Below, piece by piece: positions 50,412-57,773 of a DNA stretch of 64,000 bases. The stretch covers positions 806,001 through 870,000 of the forward strand of contig NZ_LGUI01000003.1 in the NCBI RefSeq assembly GCF_002891295.1, read 5' to 3'. The notes beneath the pieces are model-generated. The model saw only the letters and a list, made by a program, of their open reading frames with translations. It was not told where the DNA came from and did no database searches. Numbering within the stretch: position 1 is the stretch's first letter; each line of letters begins with the position of its first letter. The stretch is from Streptomyces eurocidicus. GTDB taxonomy: Bacteria; Actinomycetota; Actinomycetes; Streptomycetales; Streptomycetaceae. The translations under genes and the position numbers were made by a program.

Positions 50412-51590
50412 TCAGCGCACGCCGGCGTGCAGCCAGTCGACCTTGTCGTAGAGGTCCTCGGCCGTGAGCGAGGACAGCATCTCGTTGCGGGCGCGGGCGG
50501 CGTCGCCGGTCGGGTGGTACAGCCGCCTGCCCATCTCACGGGCCACCAGCTGGGTGCGGCAGGTGCGTTCGCGGCGCCCGGCGTTGTACTTCTCCAGCCG
50601 CCGTCCGAAGGCCGGCTCGTCCCCGGCGGCGCCCGCGAGGACCTCGCCGAGCAGCACCGCGTCCTCCAGGGCCATGCACGCGCCCTGCGCCGCGTACTGG
50701 AGCATCGGGTGCGCCGCGTCGCCGAGCAGGGCCACCCGGCCGTCCGTCCAGCCGGCGATCGGGTCGCGGTCGCACAGCACCCACGCCCGCCAGTTCTCGC
50801 CGAGGGCCAGCAGCCGGCGGGCCGCGTCGCCGAGGTCGGGGAACTCGGCGGTCACCCGGGCCGCGTCGACCAGCACCCCCGTCATCGCCTCCGTGGCCGC
50901 GTCGTCCCTGGTGGCGGCCAGGTTCAGGGACTTGCCGCGCGCGATGGGGTAGTGCACGAAGTGCCACTTGGGCCCGGCCCAGAGGGTGACGCTGTTCCAG
51001 CGCAGCTCCTCCGGCACCCGCTCCATCGGGATGACCGAGCGGTAGATGGTGTGGCCGGAGACCCGCGGGGCGCCGTCGCCGACGAGCTGCCGGCGCACGG
51101 CCGAGCGGATGCCGTCGGCGCCGATCAGGGCGTGCCCGTGGAACTCCCGCCCGGTGCAGGTCACCGCCGTCACCCCGGCGCCGTCCTGCGCGTACCGCAC
51201 CACGTAGTTGCCGCCGAGCAGGACGACGGACGGGTGGGCGCGGCAGGCGTCGAGCAGCGCCTGGTAGAGGTCGCCGCGGTGGACGACCGCGTACGGGTTC
51301 CCGAAGCGCTCACGGTAGGCGCCGGTCAGCGGCATGGCGGCGACGCGCTCGCCGGTGAGGCCGTCCATGAACCGCAACTCGTCGATGAGCACCGCGCGTT
51401 CGCGGACCGCCGGGCCGACGCCCAGCCGGTCGAGGGCGAGGAAGGCGTTGGGCCCCAGCTGGATGCCCGCCCCGACCTCCTCGAAGACCTCGCTGCGCTC
51501 CAGGACGGTCACCGTATGGCCCTGCCGGGCGATGGAGACCGCCGCGGCGAGGCCGCCGATGCCGCCTCCGGCGATGAGGATGTTGACCAC
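50412..51590 (-). CDS. FAD-dependent aromatic monooxygenase (salicylate/3-hydroxybenzoate hydroxylase type)
   Basis: A 392-residue group A flavoprotein monooxygenase. Motifs are the N-terminal ILIAGGGIGGLAAAVSIARQG (GxGxxG), the central HALIGADGIRSAVRRQL (DG motif) and GRVALLGDAAHPMLQYAAQGACMALEDA (GD motif). Closest known activities are NAD(P)H-dependent hydroxylation of salicylate, 3-hydroxybenzoate or similar phenols; substrate is not proven. GTG 51590 follows GAGAGAC; the larger upstream frame is fortuitous. It lies downstream of an SDR gene on the same strand, across a 97-base polypurine tract. With nearby SDRs, oxidase and exporter it may belong to a small tailoring cluster. Confidence 0.88.
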   Translation of the reverse strand: MVNILIAGGGIGGLAAAVSIARQGHTVTVLERSEVFEEVGAGIQLGPNAFLALDRLGVGPAVRERAVLIDELRFMDGLTGERVAAMPLTGAYRERFGNPYAVVHRGDLYQALLDACRAHPSVVLLGGNYVVRYAQDGAGVTAVTCTGREFHGHALIGADGIRSAVRRQLVGDGAPRVSGHTIYRSVIPMERVPEELRWNSVTLWAGPKWHFVHYPIARGKSLNLAATRDDAATEAMTGVLVDAARVTAEFPDLGDAARRLLALGENWRAWVLCDRDPIAGWTDGRVALLGDAAHPMLQYAAQGACMALEDAVLLGEVLAGAAGDEPAFGRRLEKYNAGRRERTCRTQLVAREMGRRLYHPTGDAARARNEMLSSLTAEDLYDKVDWLHAGVR

Positions 51591-51683
51591 GTCTCTCGCT
51601 GTCCTCTCTCGGTACGCGCCGGTCCGCCGCCCGCGAGGGGCCGGGGCCGGACCCCGGGCGGACCGGGGCCCGGCGGACGGGCC

Positions 51684-51780
51684 GGGGAAAGGGAAGGAAA
51701 GGGGGGAAGGAAGAGGGGAAGGGCGGAGGAGGGGAAGGGCAGAGGGGAAAAAGGGGCCGGGGGAAAGGCCGGGCGGGGAA
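51684..51780. other. Polypurine tract (40 purines in a row, 97 bases with seven C and no T)
   Basis: Bases 51684-51723 are pure A/G. The remaining bases to 51780 are A/G with seven C. It lies between two minus-strand genes, so their transcript would be a C/U-rich, G-poor RNA here. Such RNA resembles Rho-loading sites, and the DNA could form triplex H-DNA. Confidence 0.75.
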
Positions 51781-51781
51781 T

Positions 51782-52474
51782 TCAGACGGCGGTCTTGCGG
51801 TCCAGTACGAGATCGTGGCCGACCACGTACGACGCTTCGTCCGACGCCAGCCACAGCACCGTCTCCGCGATCTCCTCGACCTTCGCCCCGCGCCCCAGCG
51901 GGCAAGGGCTGATCGCGTTGATACGGACGCCCTTGTCGATGTACTCGCGCGCCGCGGTCTGAGTGAGCGTGCTGACCGCCGCCTTGGAGGCGGCATACGC
52001 GCCCAGGCCCGGCAGCATGCCCTGTGAACCGATATTGCTGGCGGTATTCACGATCACCCCGCCGCCGTTCTTCTCCATGTGCGCGATCTCGTGCTTCATC
52101 GACAGCCAGACACCGGTCAGATTCGCCGCCAGGGTCTCTCCCCAGACGTTCTCGCCGATCTCCGCGACCGGCTGCTCGGGGCCGAGTTCGGTGACGTTGT
52201 TGAAGGCGATGTCCAGCTGTCCGTGCCGGGCCACCACGGCCTCGACCACGGCCTTCGCGTCGCCCCTTTCGGCGTCCGAGACATCTGCTGTACCGCAACT
52301 GGCCTTTCCGCCCAGCGCTTTGATCTCCTCGACCGTCTCGTGCAGCATCTCGGGGTGCCGTCCGGCGACCACGACCTCGGCCCCCTCACGTGCGAAGGCG
52401 AAGGCGGCGGCGCGGCCGATGCCCTCGCCGCCACCCGTGACCAGGACGACCTTGCCAGCGAATCGTTTGGACAT
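51782..52474 (-). CDS. Short-chain dehydrogenase with shortened substrate loop
   Basis: A 230-residue SDR. The cofactor site is VVLVTGGGEGIGRAAAF. The NAG-like motif reads FNNVTE, and the catalytic Ser and YxxxK lie in NTASNIG and AYAASKAA. After IRINAISP-type sequence the protein goes directly to CPLGRGAKVEEIAETVLWLASDEASYVVGHDLVLDR. Compared with the SDR at 56749 the flexible substrate-binding loop, about 15-20 residues, is missing, and the terminal VDGG is replaced by LDRKTAV. It may be an in-frame deletion with altered function. AGGAGAG precedes ATG 52474. It is divergent from the DUF1857 gene. Confidence 0.85.
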   Translation of the reverse strand: MSKRFAGKVVLVTGGGEGIGRAAAFAFAREGAEVVVAGRHPEMLHETVEEIKALGGKASCGTADVSDAERGDAKAVVEAVVARHGQLDIAFNNVTELGPEQPVAEIGENVWGETLAANLTGVWLSMKHEIAHMEKNGGGVIVNTASNIGSQGMLPGLGAYAASKAAVSTLTQTAAREYIDKGVRINAISPCPLGRGAKVEEIAETVLWLASDEASYVVGHDLVLDRKTAV

Positions 52475-52741
52475 CGTGTCTCTCCTGTTTCTGCTCTCAC
52501 CATTCCCGGGGAAGGCATTCGCGGTCCGCCGAGGCGTTCTCACGCGATCCATCCTCGAACGGGGACCACTGCCCCGCGCCGGTCGTCCGGCGCAGTACGT
52601 CAGGTGTCCGCGCCGACCTGACACGCCCCCGGTCACCTGACGAACTCGCCCGGGGCGCCTTGAAGTTGACGTCCGCGAAATCGAAGAATTCTCGCGCCAG
52701 CACCGATGAGGAGTTCGACCGGCGCTCGATCAGGAGAACGA

Positions 52742-53224
52742 ATGATTACGCTTTCGTGGACCCGTCAGGTCAACACCGCAGGAGAGGCCGGAAAGCCGGC
52801 CACCACCCGGGGCCAGCTGTGGCGGGCGCTGCTCCACAAGGCGGAGCACCCGGTCGGCTACGTCCCGGCCATCACCTCGTGCCGGATCCTGGAGCGCTAC
52901 GGCGACGGCTTCCTGCGCGAGGCCACGCGCGGCGACCGCACGCTCGTCCAGCGTGTGACCCCCGACGAGACCTCGGGGCGGATCACCTTCCGGCACACGG
53001 ACGCGTCCGATCTGCACACCATCACCAACCAGATCGGTGAGGACGCCCACGGCAACCTCACCCTGACGCTCAGCATCACCCTCACCGACGCGCCGTCGGA
53101 GGCCGTGCTCGGCCAGAACTCCTATCTGCGGGAACTCGACACCGACTTCGCCGTGACGCTCGACGCGATGACCGCCGTGCTGCGGCGCAACGCGGTCAGC
53201 GCGTCGGACGCGCTGCGGCACTGA
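52742..53224 (+). CDS. DUF1857/SRPBCC-fold protein (AtaL-like)
   Basis: A 160-residue protein with a START/SRPBCC-like pattern: an N-terminal strand (MITLSWTRQVNT), TRGQLWRALLHKAEHPVGYVPAITSCRILERYGDGFLREATRG, then alternating strands (RITFRHTDASDLHTITNQIGEDAHGNLTLTLSITL) and a long C-terminal helix. The pattern matches DUF1857 proteins, some of which occur in fungal and bacterial secondary-metabolite loci. Members bind hydrophobic ligands or act as cyclase-like helpers; no reaction is established here. AGGAG lies before ATG 52742. Co-directional with the oxidase gene 21 bases downstream, so probably one operon. Confidence 0.72.
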   Translation: MITLSWTRQVNTAGEAGKPATTRGQLWRALLHKAEHPVGYVPAITSCRILERYGDGFLREATRGDRTLVQRVTPDETSGRITFRHTDASDLHTITNQIGEDAHGNLTLTLSITLTDAPSEAVLGQNSYLRELDTDFAVTLDAMTAVLRRNAVSASDALRH

Positions 53225-53244
53225 AGCCCTGAGGTGAGAACGGA

Positions 53245-54912
53245 ATGCGCGACTACCCACGTGACGCCGGGTACCCCCGGCGTCGCTTTCTCGCCGGTAC
53301 CGCCGCCGCCGGAGCGACGGCGGCGGTACTCGGCACGGTGGGCACCCTCCCCGGTGCCCCGCCGGCCACGGCCACCGGCGCGGCGGAGGGCGTCGGCGAG
53401 GCAGTGGTACCGGCGTTCGGCCCCGTCACCGTCAAGCCCTCGGACCGGCGCTATCCCGACCTCGTCTGGGGTGCCAACCGGCGCTGGGTGGGCACCCCGG
53501 ACAGCGTGCGCCTGGTGACCACCGCCGACCATGTGGTGGCGGCCGTCCAGGAGGCCGTCGACGGCGGCGGGCAGCTCGCCGTGCGCAGCGGCGGCCACTG
53601 CTACGAGGACTTCGTGACCGGCGACGGCGTCCGGCTCGTCGTCGACATGTCCTGCATGGACGAGGTGGGCTACGACCCCGGCCGGCGGGCCTTCTTCATC
53701 GAGCCCGGTGCCCGCCTCGGCGACGCCTACCGCGCGCTCTACAAGGGCTGGGGCGTGACGATACCCGGCGGCACCTGCCCCACCGTGGGGGCGGGCGGCC
53801 ATATCGTGGGCGGCGGCTACGGCGCGCTGGCCCGGCTGCACGGACTGGTGGTCGACCACCTGTACGGCGTCGAGGCCGTGGTGGTCGACCGCGACGGGAA
53901 GGCCCGTAAGGTCGTCGCCACCCGCGAGGAGACCGACCCCAACCGCGACCTGCTGTGGGCGCACACGGGGGCGGGCGGCGGCACCCTCGCGGTCGTCACC
54001 AAGTACTTGATGCGCTCGCGGGGCGCGGCCGGCGCGGACCCCGCGAAGCTGCTTCCCCAGCCGCCCTCCGAGCTGCACGTCTCCACGGTCACCTGGTCGT
54101 GGGAGCGGATGCCCGAGGCGGCCTTCACCACGATCCTCCGCAACTTCGGCCTGTGGTGCGAGCGGAACAGCGCGCCCGGCTCGCCCTACGCGAGCCTGTT
54201 CAGCCAGCTCAAGCCCACCCACAGGTCGGCCGGCTCGTTCTCCATGACCACCCAGATCGACGCCGCCGCCCCGAACTCGGCGAAGCTCCTCGACGACTTC
54301 CTCGCCGCCGTCAACAAGGGCTCCGGCGTCGACTACCGCGTCGACGACCGGCGCACGATGTCCTGGCTGCACGCCACCACCTACTGGCCGGGCTTCACGG
54401 CCCCCGACTCCACCACCCGCTTCAAGGCCAAGTCCGCCTACATGCGCAAGGGTTTTCCCGACGCCCAGCTCAAGGCGTTCTACAAGCACCTGTCCCGCAC
54501 GGACTTCCATGGCCCCATGTCCGTCGTGATGATCAGCACCTACGGCGGGCAGGTCAACACCGTGGCGCCCGCCGACACCGTCGTGCCGCAGCGCGACTCC
54601 GTCCTGAAGCTGCACTACATCACCTTCTGGCAGAACGCCGCCGACGACGCCCGGCACCTGTCCTGGATCCGGGAGTTCTACCAGGACGTCTACGCCGCGA
54701 CCGGCGGCGTGCCCAAGCCGGGCGACGTCACCGACGGCTGCTTCGTCAACTACGCGGACGTCGACCTGAATTCGCCGCAGTGGAACGGCTCCGGAGTCCC
54801 CTGGCACGAGCTGTACTTCAAGGGGAACTACCGCAGGCTCCAGACGGTCAAGGCGCGGTGGGACCCGAGGAACGTCTTCCGGCACGGCCAGTCGATACCG
54901 CTCCCGTCCTGA
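53245..54912 (+). CDS. Tat-exported berberine-bridge-type FAD oxidase
   Basis: A 555-residue flavoprotein of the PCMH/BBE family. The N-terminus has a twin-arginine signal (RRRFLAGTAAAGATAAV). The FAD-binding domain has RSGGHCYEDF and GGTCPTVGAGGHIVGGGYGALARLHGL. The His and Cys in these match the two residues that attach FAD bicovalently in aclacinomycin oxidase and relatives. The C-terminal BBE segment holds FVNYADVDLN and YFKGNYRRLQTVKARWDPRNVFRHGQSIP. Such enzymes oxidise alcohols, sugars or phenolic C-H bonds with O2. Export by Tat places it outside the membrane. The gene follows the DUF1857 gene by 21 bases; an 11-bp terminator stem lies after it. Confidence 0.93.
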   Translation: MRDYPRDAGYPRRRFLAGTAAAGATAAVLGTVGTLPGAPPATATGAAEGVGEAVVPAFGPVTVKPSDRRYPDLVWGANRRWVGTPDSVRLVTTADHVVAAVQEAVDGGGQLAVRSGGHCYEDFVTGDGVRLVVDMSCMDEVGYDPGRRAFFIEPGARLGDAYRALYKGWGVTIPGGTCPTVGAGGHIVGGGYGALARLHGLVVDHLYGVEAVVVDRDGKARKVVATREETDPNRDLLWAHTGAGGGTLAVVTKYLMRSRGAAGADPAKLLPQPPSELHVSTVTWSWERMPEAAFTTILRNFGLWCERNSAPGSPYASLFSQLKPTHRSAGSFSMTTQIDAAAPNSAKLLDDFLAAVNKGSGVDYRVDDRRTMSWLHATTYWPGFTAPDSTTRFKAKSAYMRKGFPDAQLKAFYKHLSRTDFHGPMSVVMISTYGGQVNTVAPADTVVPQRDSVLKLHYITFWQNAADDARHLSWIREFYQDVYAATGGVPKPGDVTDGCFVNYADVDLNSPQWNGSGVPWHELYFKGNYRRLQTVKARWDPRNVFRHGQSIPLPS

Positions 54913-54926
54913 CGCCCGGGCCGGTG

Positions 54927-54956
54927 CGGCGGGGCGCGTGAACCGGCGCCCCGCCG
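54927..54956 (+). terminator. 11-bp hairpin after the FAD oxidase gene
   Basis: CGGCGGGGCGC at 54927-54937 pairs exactly with 54946-54956. It separates the oxidase from the exporter, so the exporter probably has its own promoter. Confidence 0.72.
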
Positions 54957-54994
54957 TACGGCCGGAGGCGTCGTCCGAACAGCGCGACCCGCCG

Positions 54995-55084
54995 CCTGAG
55001 CGCGGTGACTTGAGCGGCGCGGCCTGATCACCGTCGTCCGATCGCCGGTACCTGATCACCAACACCCGATCACCATCACCTGAG
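54995..55084. repeat. About 14-nt tandem repeat array upstream of the exporter gene
   Basis: Units begin at 54995, 55009, 55023, 55038, 55051, 55065 and 55079. The consensus is C(C/T)(T/C)GA(T/G)C... and three central units contain TGATCACC or CGATCACC. The spacing of 13-15 bases keeps only roughly to helical phase. It ends about 20 bases before ATG 55105, so it could be an operator array or a slippage product. Confidence 0.6.
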
Positions 55085-55104
55085 ACCGGAAAAGAGAGGC
55101 CCCC

Positions 55105-56691
55105 ATGTCCTCCGGTACCGCACCGGCCCCGGGCGCCGCACGCGCCGGACGCGGCTTCGCCCTGCTGGGCGCCGTGCAGGTCGTGCTGATCCTGGCCATC
55201 ACCATGCTGTCGCCGGCGCTGCCGGCCATCCAGCGCGACCTCGGCCTGTCCGGCGCCCAGCTGACGCTCGTCAGCGCCGCGTACGGGCTGTCCTTCAGCG
55301 GCCTGCTGATGCTCGGCGGCCGGCTCGCGGACCTCCTGGGCCGCCGCCGCTCGCTGATCGCCGGGGCCGCCGTCTTCGGGCTCGCCTCGGCCGCCGCCGG
55401 GCTGGCGCCCGGCTTCGCCGCGCTGCTCGGCGGCCGCTTCCTCCAGGGCGTCGGCGCGGCCCTCGCCGCCCCGGCGGCGATGTCCCTGGTCCGCTCGCTC
55501 TACCCGGAGGAGGGCCGGCACGCGCGGGCGCTCGCCGTGTGGGGCGGACTGGCCGGCTTCGGCGCGACGTCGGGCATGCTGCTGTCCGGCACGGTCTCGA
55601 CGTGGGTGTCGTGGCGCTGGTCCTTCGTGGTGCCGGTCGCCGTGTCGCTCGTCGCCGTGCTCGCCGCCCGCCGGCTGCTGCCCACCGGGCCCGCCCCGGC
55701 GCGGGTACGGCTGGACGTTCCCGGCGCCGTCCTGGTGACCGCGGGCCTGACCGTCATGAGCTACGGGCTGGTCGAGGCGGGCGAACGGTCCTGGGGCGCC
55801 ACGGTGGTGTGGCTGCCGGTGCTGGCCGGGCTGGTGCTGCTCGCGGCGTTCGTCGCCGTCGAGCTGCGGGTGTCCGACCCGCTGGTGCCGATGGGCTTCC
55901 TGCTGCGGCGGCGCCGGGCCACCGCGCTGTGGGCGACGTTCATCGGCGCGGCCGGGATGTCCACGATCTTCTTCCTGCTGTCCCTCTACTTCCAGGAGGT
56001 CCGGGGCGTCTCGCCCCTGCTGACCTCGGCGGCGTTCCTGCCCTTCAGCGCCGCTCAGCTGGCCACCGGGCTGTTCGCCGGGCGGCTCATCGCCCGCTTC
56101 GGCGGCCGGGCCGTCACCTCGGGCGGGCTGCTGCTCGCCGCGGCCGGCCTGCTGCTGATCGGGATGCTCGACTCCGGCACCCCCTACCTGGGCACGCTGC
56201 TCATCGGCCTGCTCCTCTTCCCCGTCGGCATCGCCTGTGTCTTCTCCGGCTCGACCGTCGTCGCCCTGGACGGCGTCGAGGACCACCGGGCCGGACTGGC
56301 CGGCGGCGTCGTCAACACCGCTATGGAGATCGGCCCGACGGTCGGCCTGGCCGTCCTCGTCTCCCTGGCCACCAACCGCACGACCGGCCTGCGGGACGGC
56401 GGTACGGGCCCGGCCGCGGCGACGAGCGGCGGGTACGCGTTCGCGCTGACGGTCGCGGCGGCGGCGTTCGCGGTGAGCGCGGTAGTGGCGGCCCTGGTGC
56501 TGCGCCGGGGGCGGCCGGAGCGGGCTCGTACGGAGGCTCGTACGGAGGCTCGTACGGAGGGCGCGGACCGTACGGACGGGGCGGCCGGTACGGGGCGGCC
56601 GGACCCCGGCGCGGGCACGGAACCGGCCGGGCCGCCTACCGCACCGCCCACGTCACCGCCCACCGCACCGCTCACCTCCGCGGGCACGTAG
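55105..56691 (+). CDS. MFS drug-type exporter (DHA2, EmrB/QacA family) with low-complexity tail
   Basis: A 528-residue transporter with about 14 hydrophobic segments. Motif A is GGRLADLLGRRRSLIAG, with GRFLQGVGAALAAPAAMSLV (motif C-like) in the N-half. The DHA2 family exports drugs, dyes and natural products using the proton gradient. A C-terminal cytoplasmic tail of about 60 residues is low-complexity and carries RTEA repeats from three perfect 12-nt repeats (56524-56559). The tail is not needed for the family fold and probably arose by slippage. Ribosome site AGAGAGG precedes ATG 55105. It most likely exports the product of the surrounding genes; this is inference. Confidence 0.9.
   Translation: MSSGTAPAPGAARAGRGFALLGAVQVVLILAITMLSPALPAIQRDLGLSGAQLTLVSAAYGLSFSGLLMLGGRLADLLGRRRSLIAGAAVFGLASAAAGLAPGFAALLGGRFLQGVGAALAAPAAMSLVRSLYPEEGRHARALAVWGGLAGFGATSGMLLSGTVSTWVSWRWSFVVPVAVSLVAVLAARRLLPTGPAPARVRLDVPGAVLVTAGLTVMSYGLVEAGERSWGATVVWLPVLAGLVLLAAFVAVELRVSDPLVPMGFLLRRRRATALWATFIGAAGMSTIFFLLSLYFQEVRGVSPLLTSAAFLPFSAAQLATGLFAGRLIARFGGRAVTSGGLLLAAAGLLLIGMLDSGTPYLGTLLIGLLLFPVGIACVFSGSTVVALDGVEDHRAGLAGGVVNTAMEIGPTVGLAVLVSLATNRTTGLRDGGTGPAAATSGGYAFALTVAAAAFAVSAVVAALVLRRGRPERARTEARTEARTEGADRTDGAAGTGRPDPGAGTEPAGPPTAPPTSPPTAPLTSAGT
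56524..56559 (+). repeat. Three perfect 12-nt repeats within the exporter gene
   Basis: GCTCGTACGGAG occurs three times head to tail. The array keeps frame and encodes RTEA units in the C-terminal tail. Confidence 0.9.
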
Positions 56692-56748
56692 CCGGAACCC
56701 ACCTGTCCTTTCCCGCACGACTCGACTCGTACTGAGGAGAAACCCGAC

Positions 56749-57510
56749 ATGACTGCTCGCTTCACCGGGAAGGTCGCCCTGGTCACGGGCGGCGGATCCA
56801 ACATCGGCCGGCAGACCGCGCTGACCTTCGCCCGGGGCGGGGCCACGGTCGTCGTCGCCGGCCCCGTCCTGGCGGACCTGGAAGGGACCGTCAAGCTCAT
56901 CGAGGAGGAGGGCGGCACCGCCTCGGCCGTCGTCGCCGACGTCACCCGCGCGGCCGACGTAGCGCGGATGGTGGAGACGACCGTGGAGCGCCACGGCGGC
57001 CTGCACATCGCCTTCAACAACGCGGGCATCGTCGGCCGCCCCGGCCCCAGCTCCGAGCTGGACGACGACGTCTGGGCCGCCGTCTTCGCCGTCAACACCA
57101 CCGGTGTGTGGCTGTCGATGAAGCACGAGGTCGAGTACATGCGGGCGCACGGCGGCGGCGTCATCGTGAACTCCGCCTCGAACATCGGCTTCCACGGCCG
57201 CAAGCCGGGCATGGGCGCCTACGCGGCCTCCAAGGGCGCGGTGTCCATCCTCACGCGCACGGCCGCCCGGGAGTACATCGCCGAGGGCGTCCGCATCAAC
57301 GCCGTGTCCCCCGGCGGCACCAACACCCCCATGTCCTTCCGGCCGGGCGAGACGGTGGAGGACCGGGACGCCCGGGTACGGGCCGCCGTGCCGATCGGGC
57401 GGGTCGGCGAGACCCGCGAGATCGCGGACGCGGTCTGCTGGCTGGCCTCGGACGAGGCGAGCTTCGTGGTGGGCCACGACCTGGTGGTGGACGGCGGGGC
57501 GACGGCCTGA
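56749..57510 (+). CDS. Short-chain dehydrogenase/reductase
   Basis: A 253-residue classical SDR. The cofactor loop is VALVTGGGSNIGRQTAL, Asp in VVADVTRA, NNAG in AFNNAGIVG, the catalytic Ser in NSASNIGFHG, and YAASK in GAYAASKGA. The C-terminus ends VVDGGATA, normal for the family. The Gly-loop followed by no acidic residue in strand 2 (VVVAGP) hints at NADP(H) but does not prove it. It oxidises or reduces a hydroxyl/keto group; the substrate is unknown. It lies 57 bases after the exporter stop with AGGAG upstream, probably in the same transcript. It is a close relative of the shortened SDR at 51782. Confidence 0.92.
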   Translation: MTARFTGKVALVTGGGSNIGRQTALTFARGGATVVVAGPVLADLEGTVKLIEEEGGTASAVVADVTRAADVARMVETTVERHGGLHIAFNNAGIVGRPGPSSELDDDVWAAVFAVNTTGVWLSMKHEVEYMRAHGGGVIVNSASNIGFHGRKPGMGAYAASKGAVSILTRTAAREYIAEGVRINAVSPGGTNTPMSFRPGETVEDRDARVRAAVPIGRVGETREIADAVCWLASDEASFVVGHDLVVDGGATA

Positions 57511-57530
57511 GCCTGGGGGCGGGGCTTTTT

Positions 57531-57671
57531 CCCCTACCCGCCCCTTCCCGAATGTCCTCAATCGCCGGACGGGCTGAACTTCAGCCCGTCCGGCGCTTGA
57601 GGACACCGCGCGGAGCGCGAAAAGGGGGTCTGGGGGCGCAGCCCCCAGTTACGGGAAGGGGCGGGTAGGGG
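57531..57671. repeat. Dispersed intergenic repeat, copy C, MITE-like with 20-bp terminal inverted repeats
   Basis: CCCCTACCCGCCCCTTCCCG at 57531-57550 recurs as its exact reverse complement at 57652-57671. Inside are TCCTCAA...TTGAGGA and a hairpin GCCGGACGGGCTGAA/TTCAGCCCGTCCGGC. Copies A and B contain only one side of this structure. Confidence 0.82.
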
Positions 57672-57714
57672 AACAGGCCCGCCGCAGGCGCCCCCCGTGG
57701 CCCCGGCCCCGTAC

Positions 57715-57757
57715 GCCCCGGTCGCCGGGTGGGACCGACCCACCCGGCGACCGGGGC
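57715..57757. terminator. 19-bp hairpin between convergent SDR genes
   Basis: Arms 57715-57733 and 57739-57757 are exact reverse complements with an ACCGA loop. It is placed between two converging genes. Confidence 0.86.
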
Positions 57758-57773
57758 ACTCGACACGCGCCGC

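Noticed and set aside
53122..56286. Another 1000-codon frame opposite the FAD oxidase and exporter genes
   Set aside because: Same reason: both genes on the other strand have clear families and the frame gives low-complexity His/Gly/Arg sequence.
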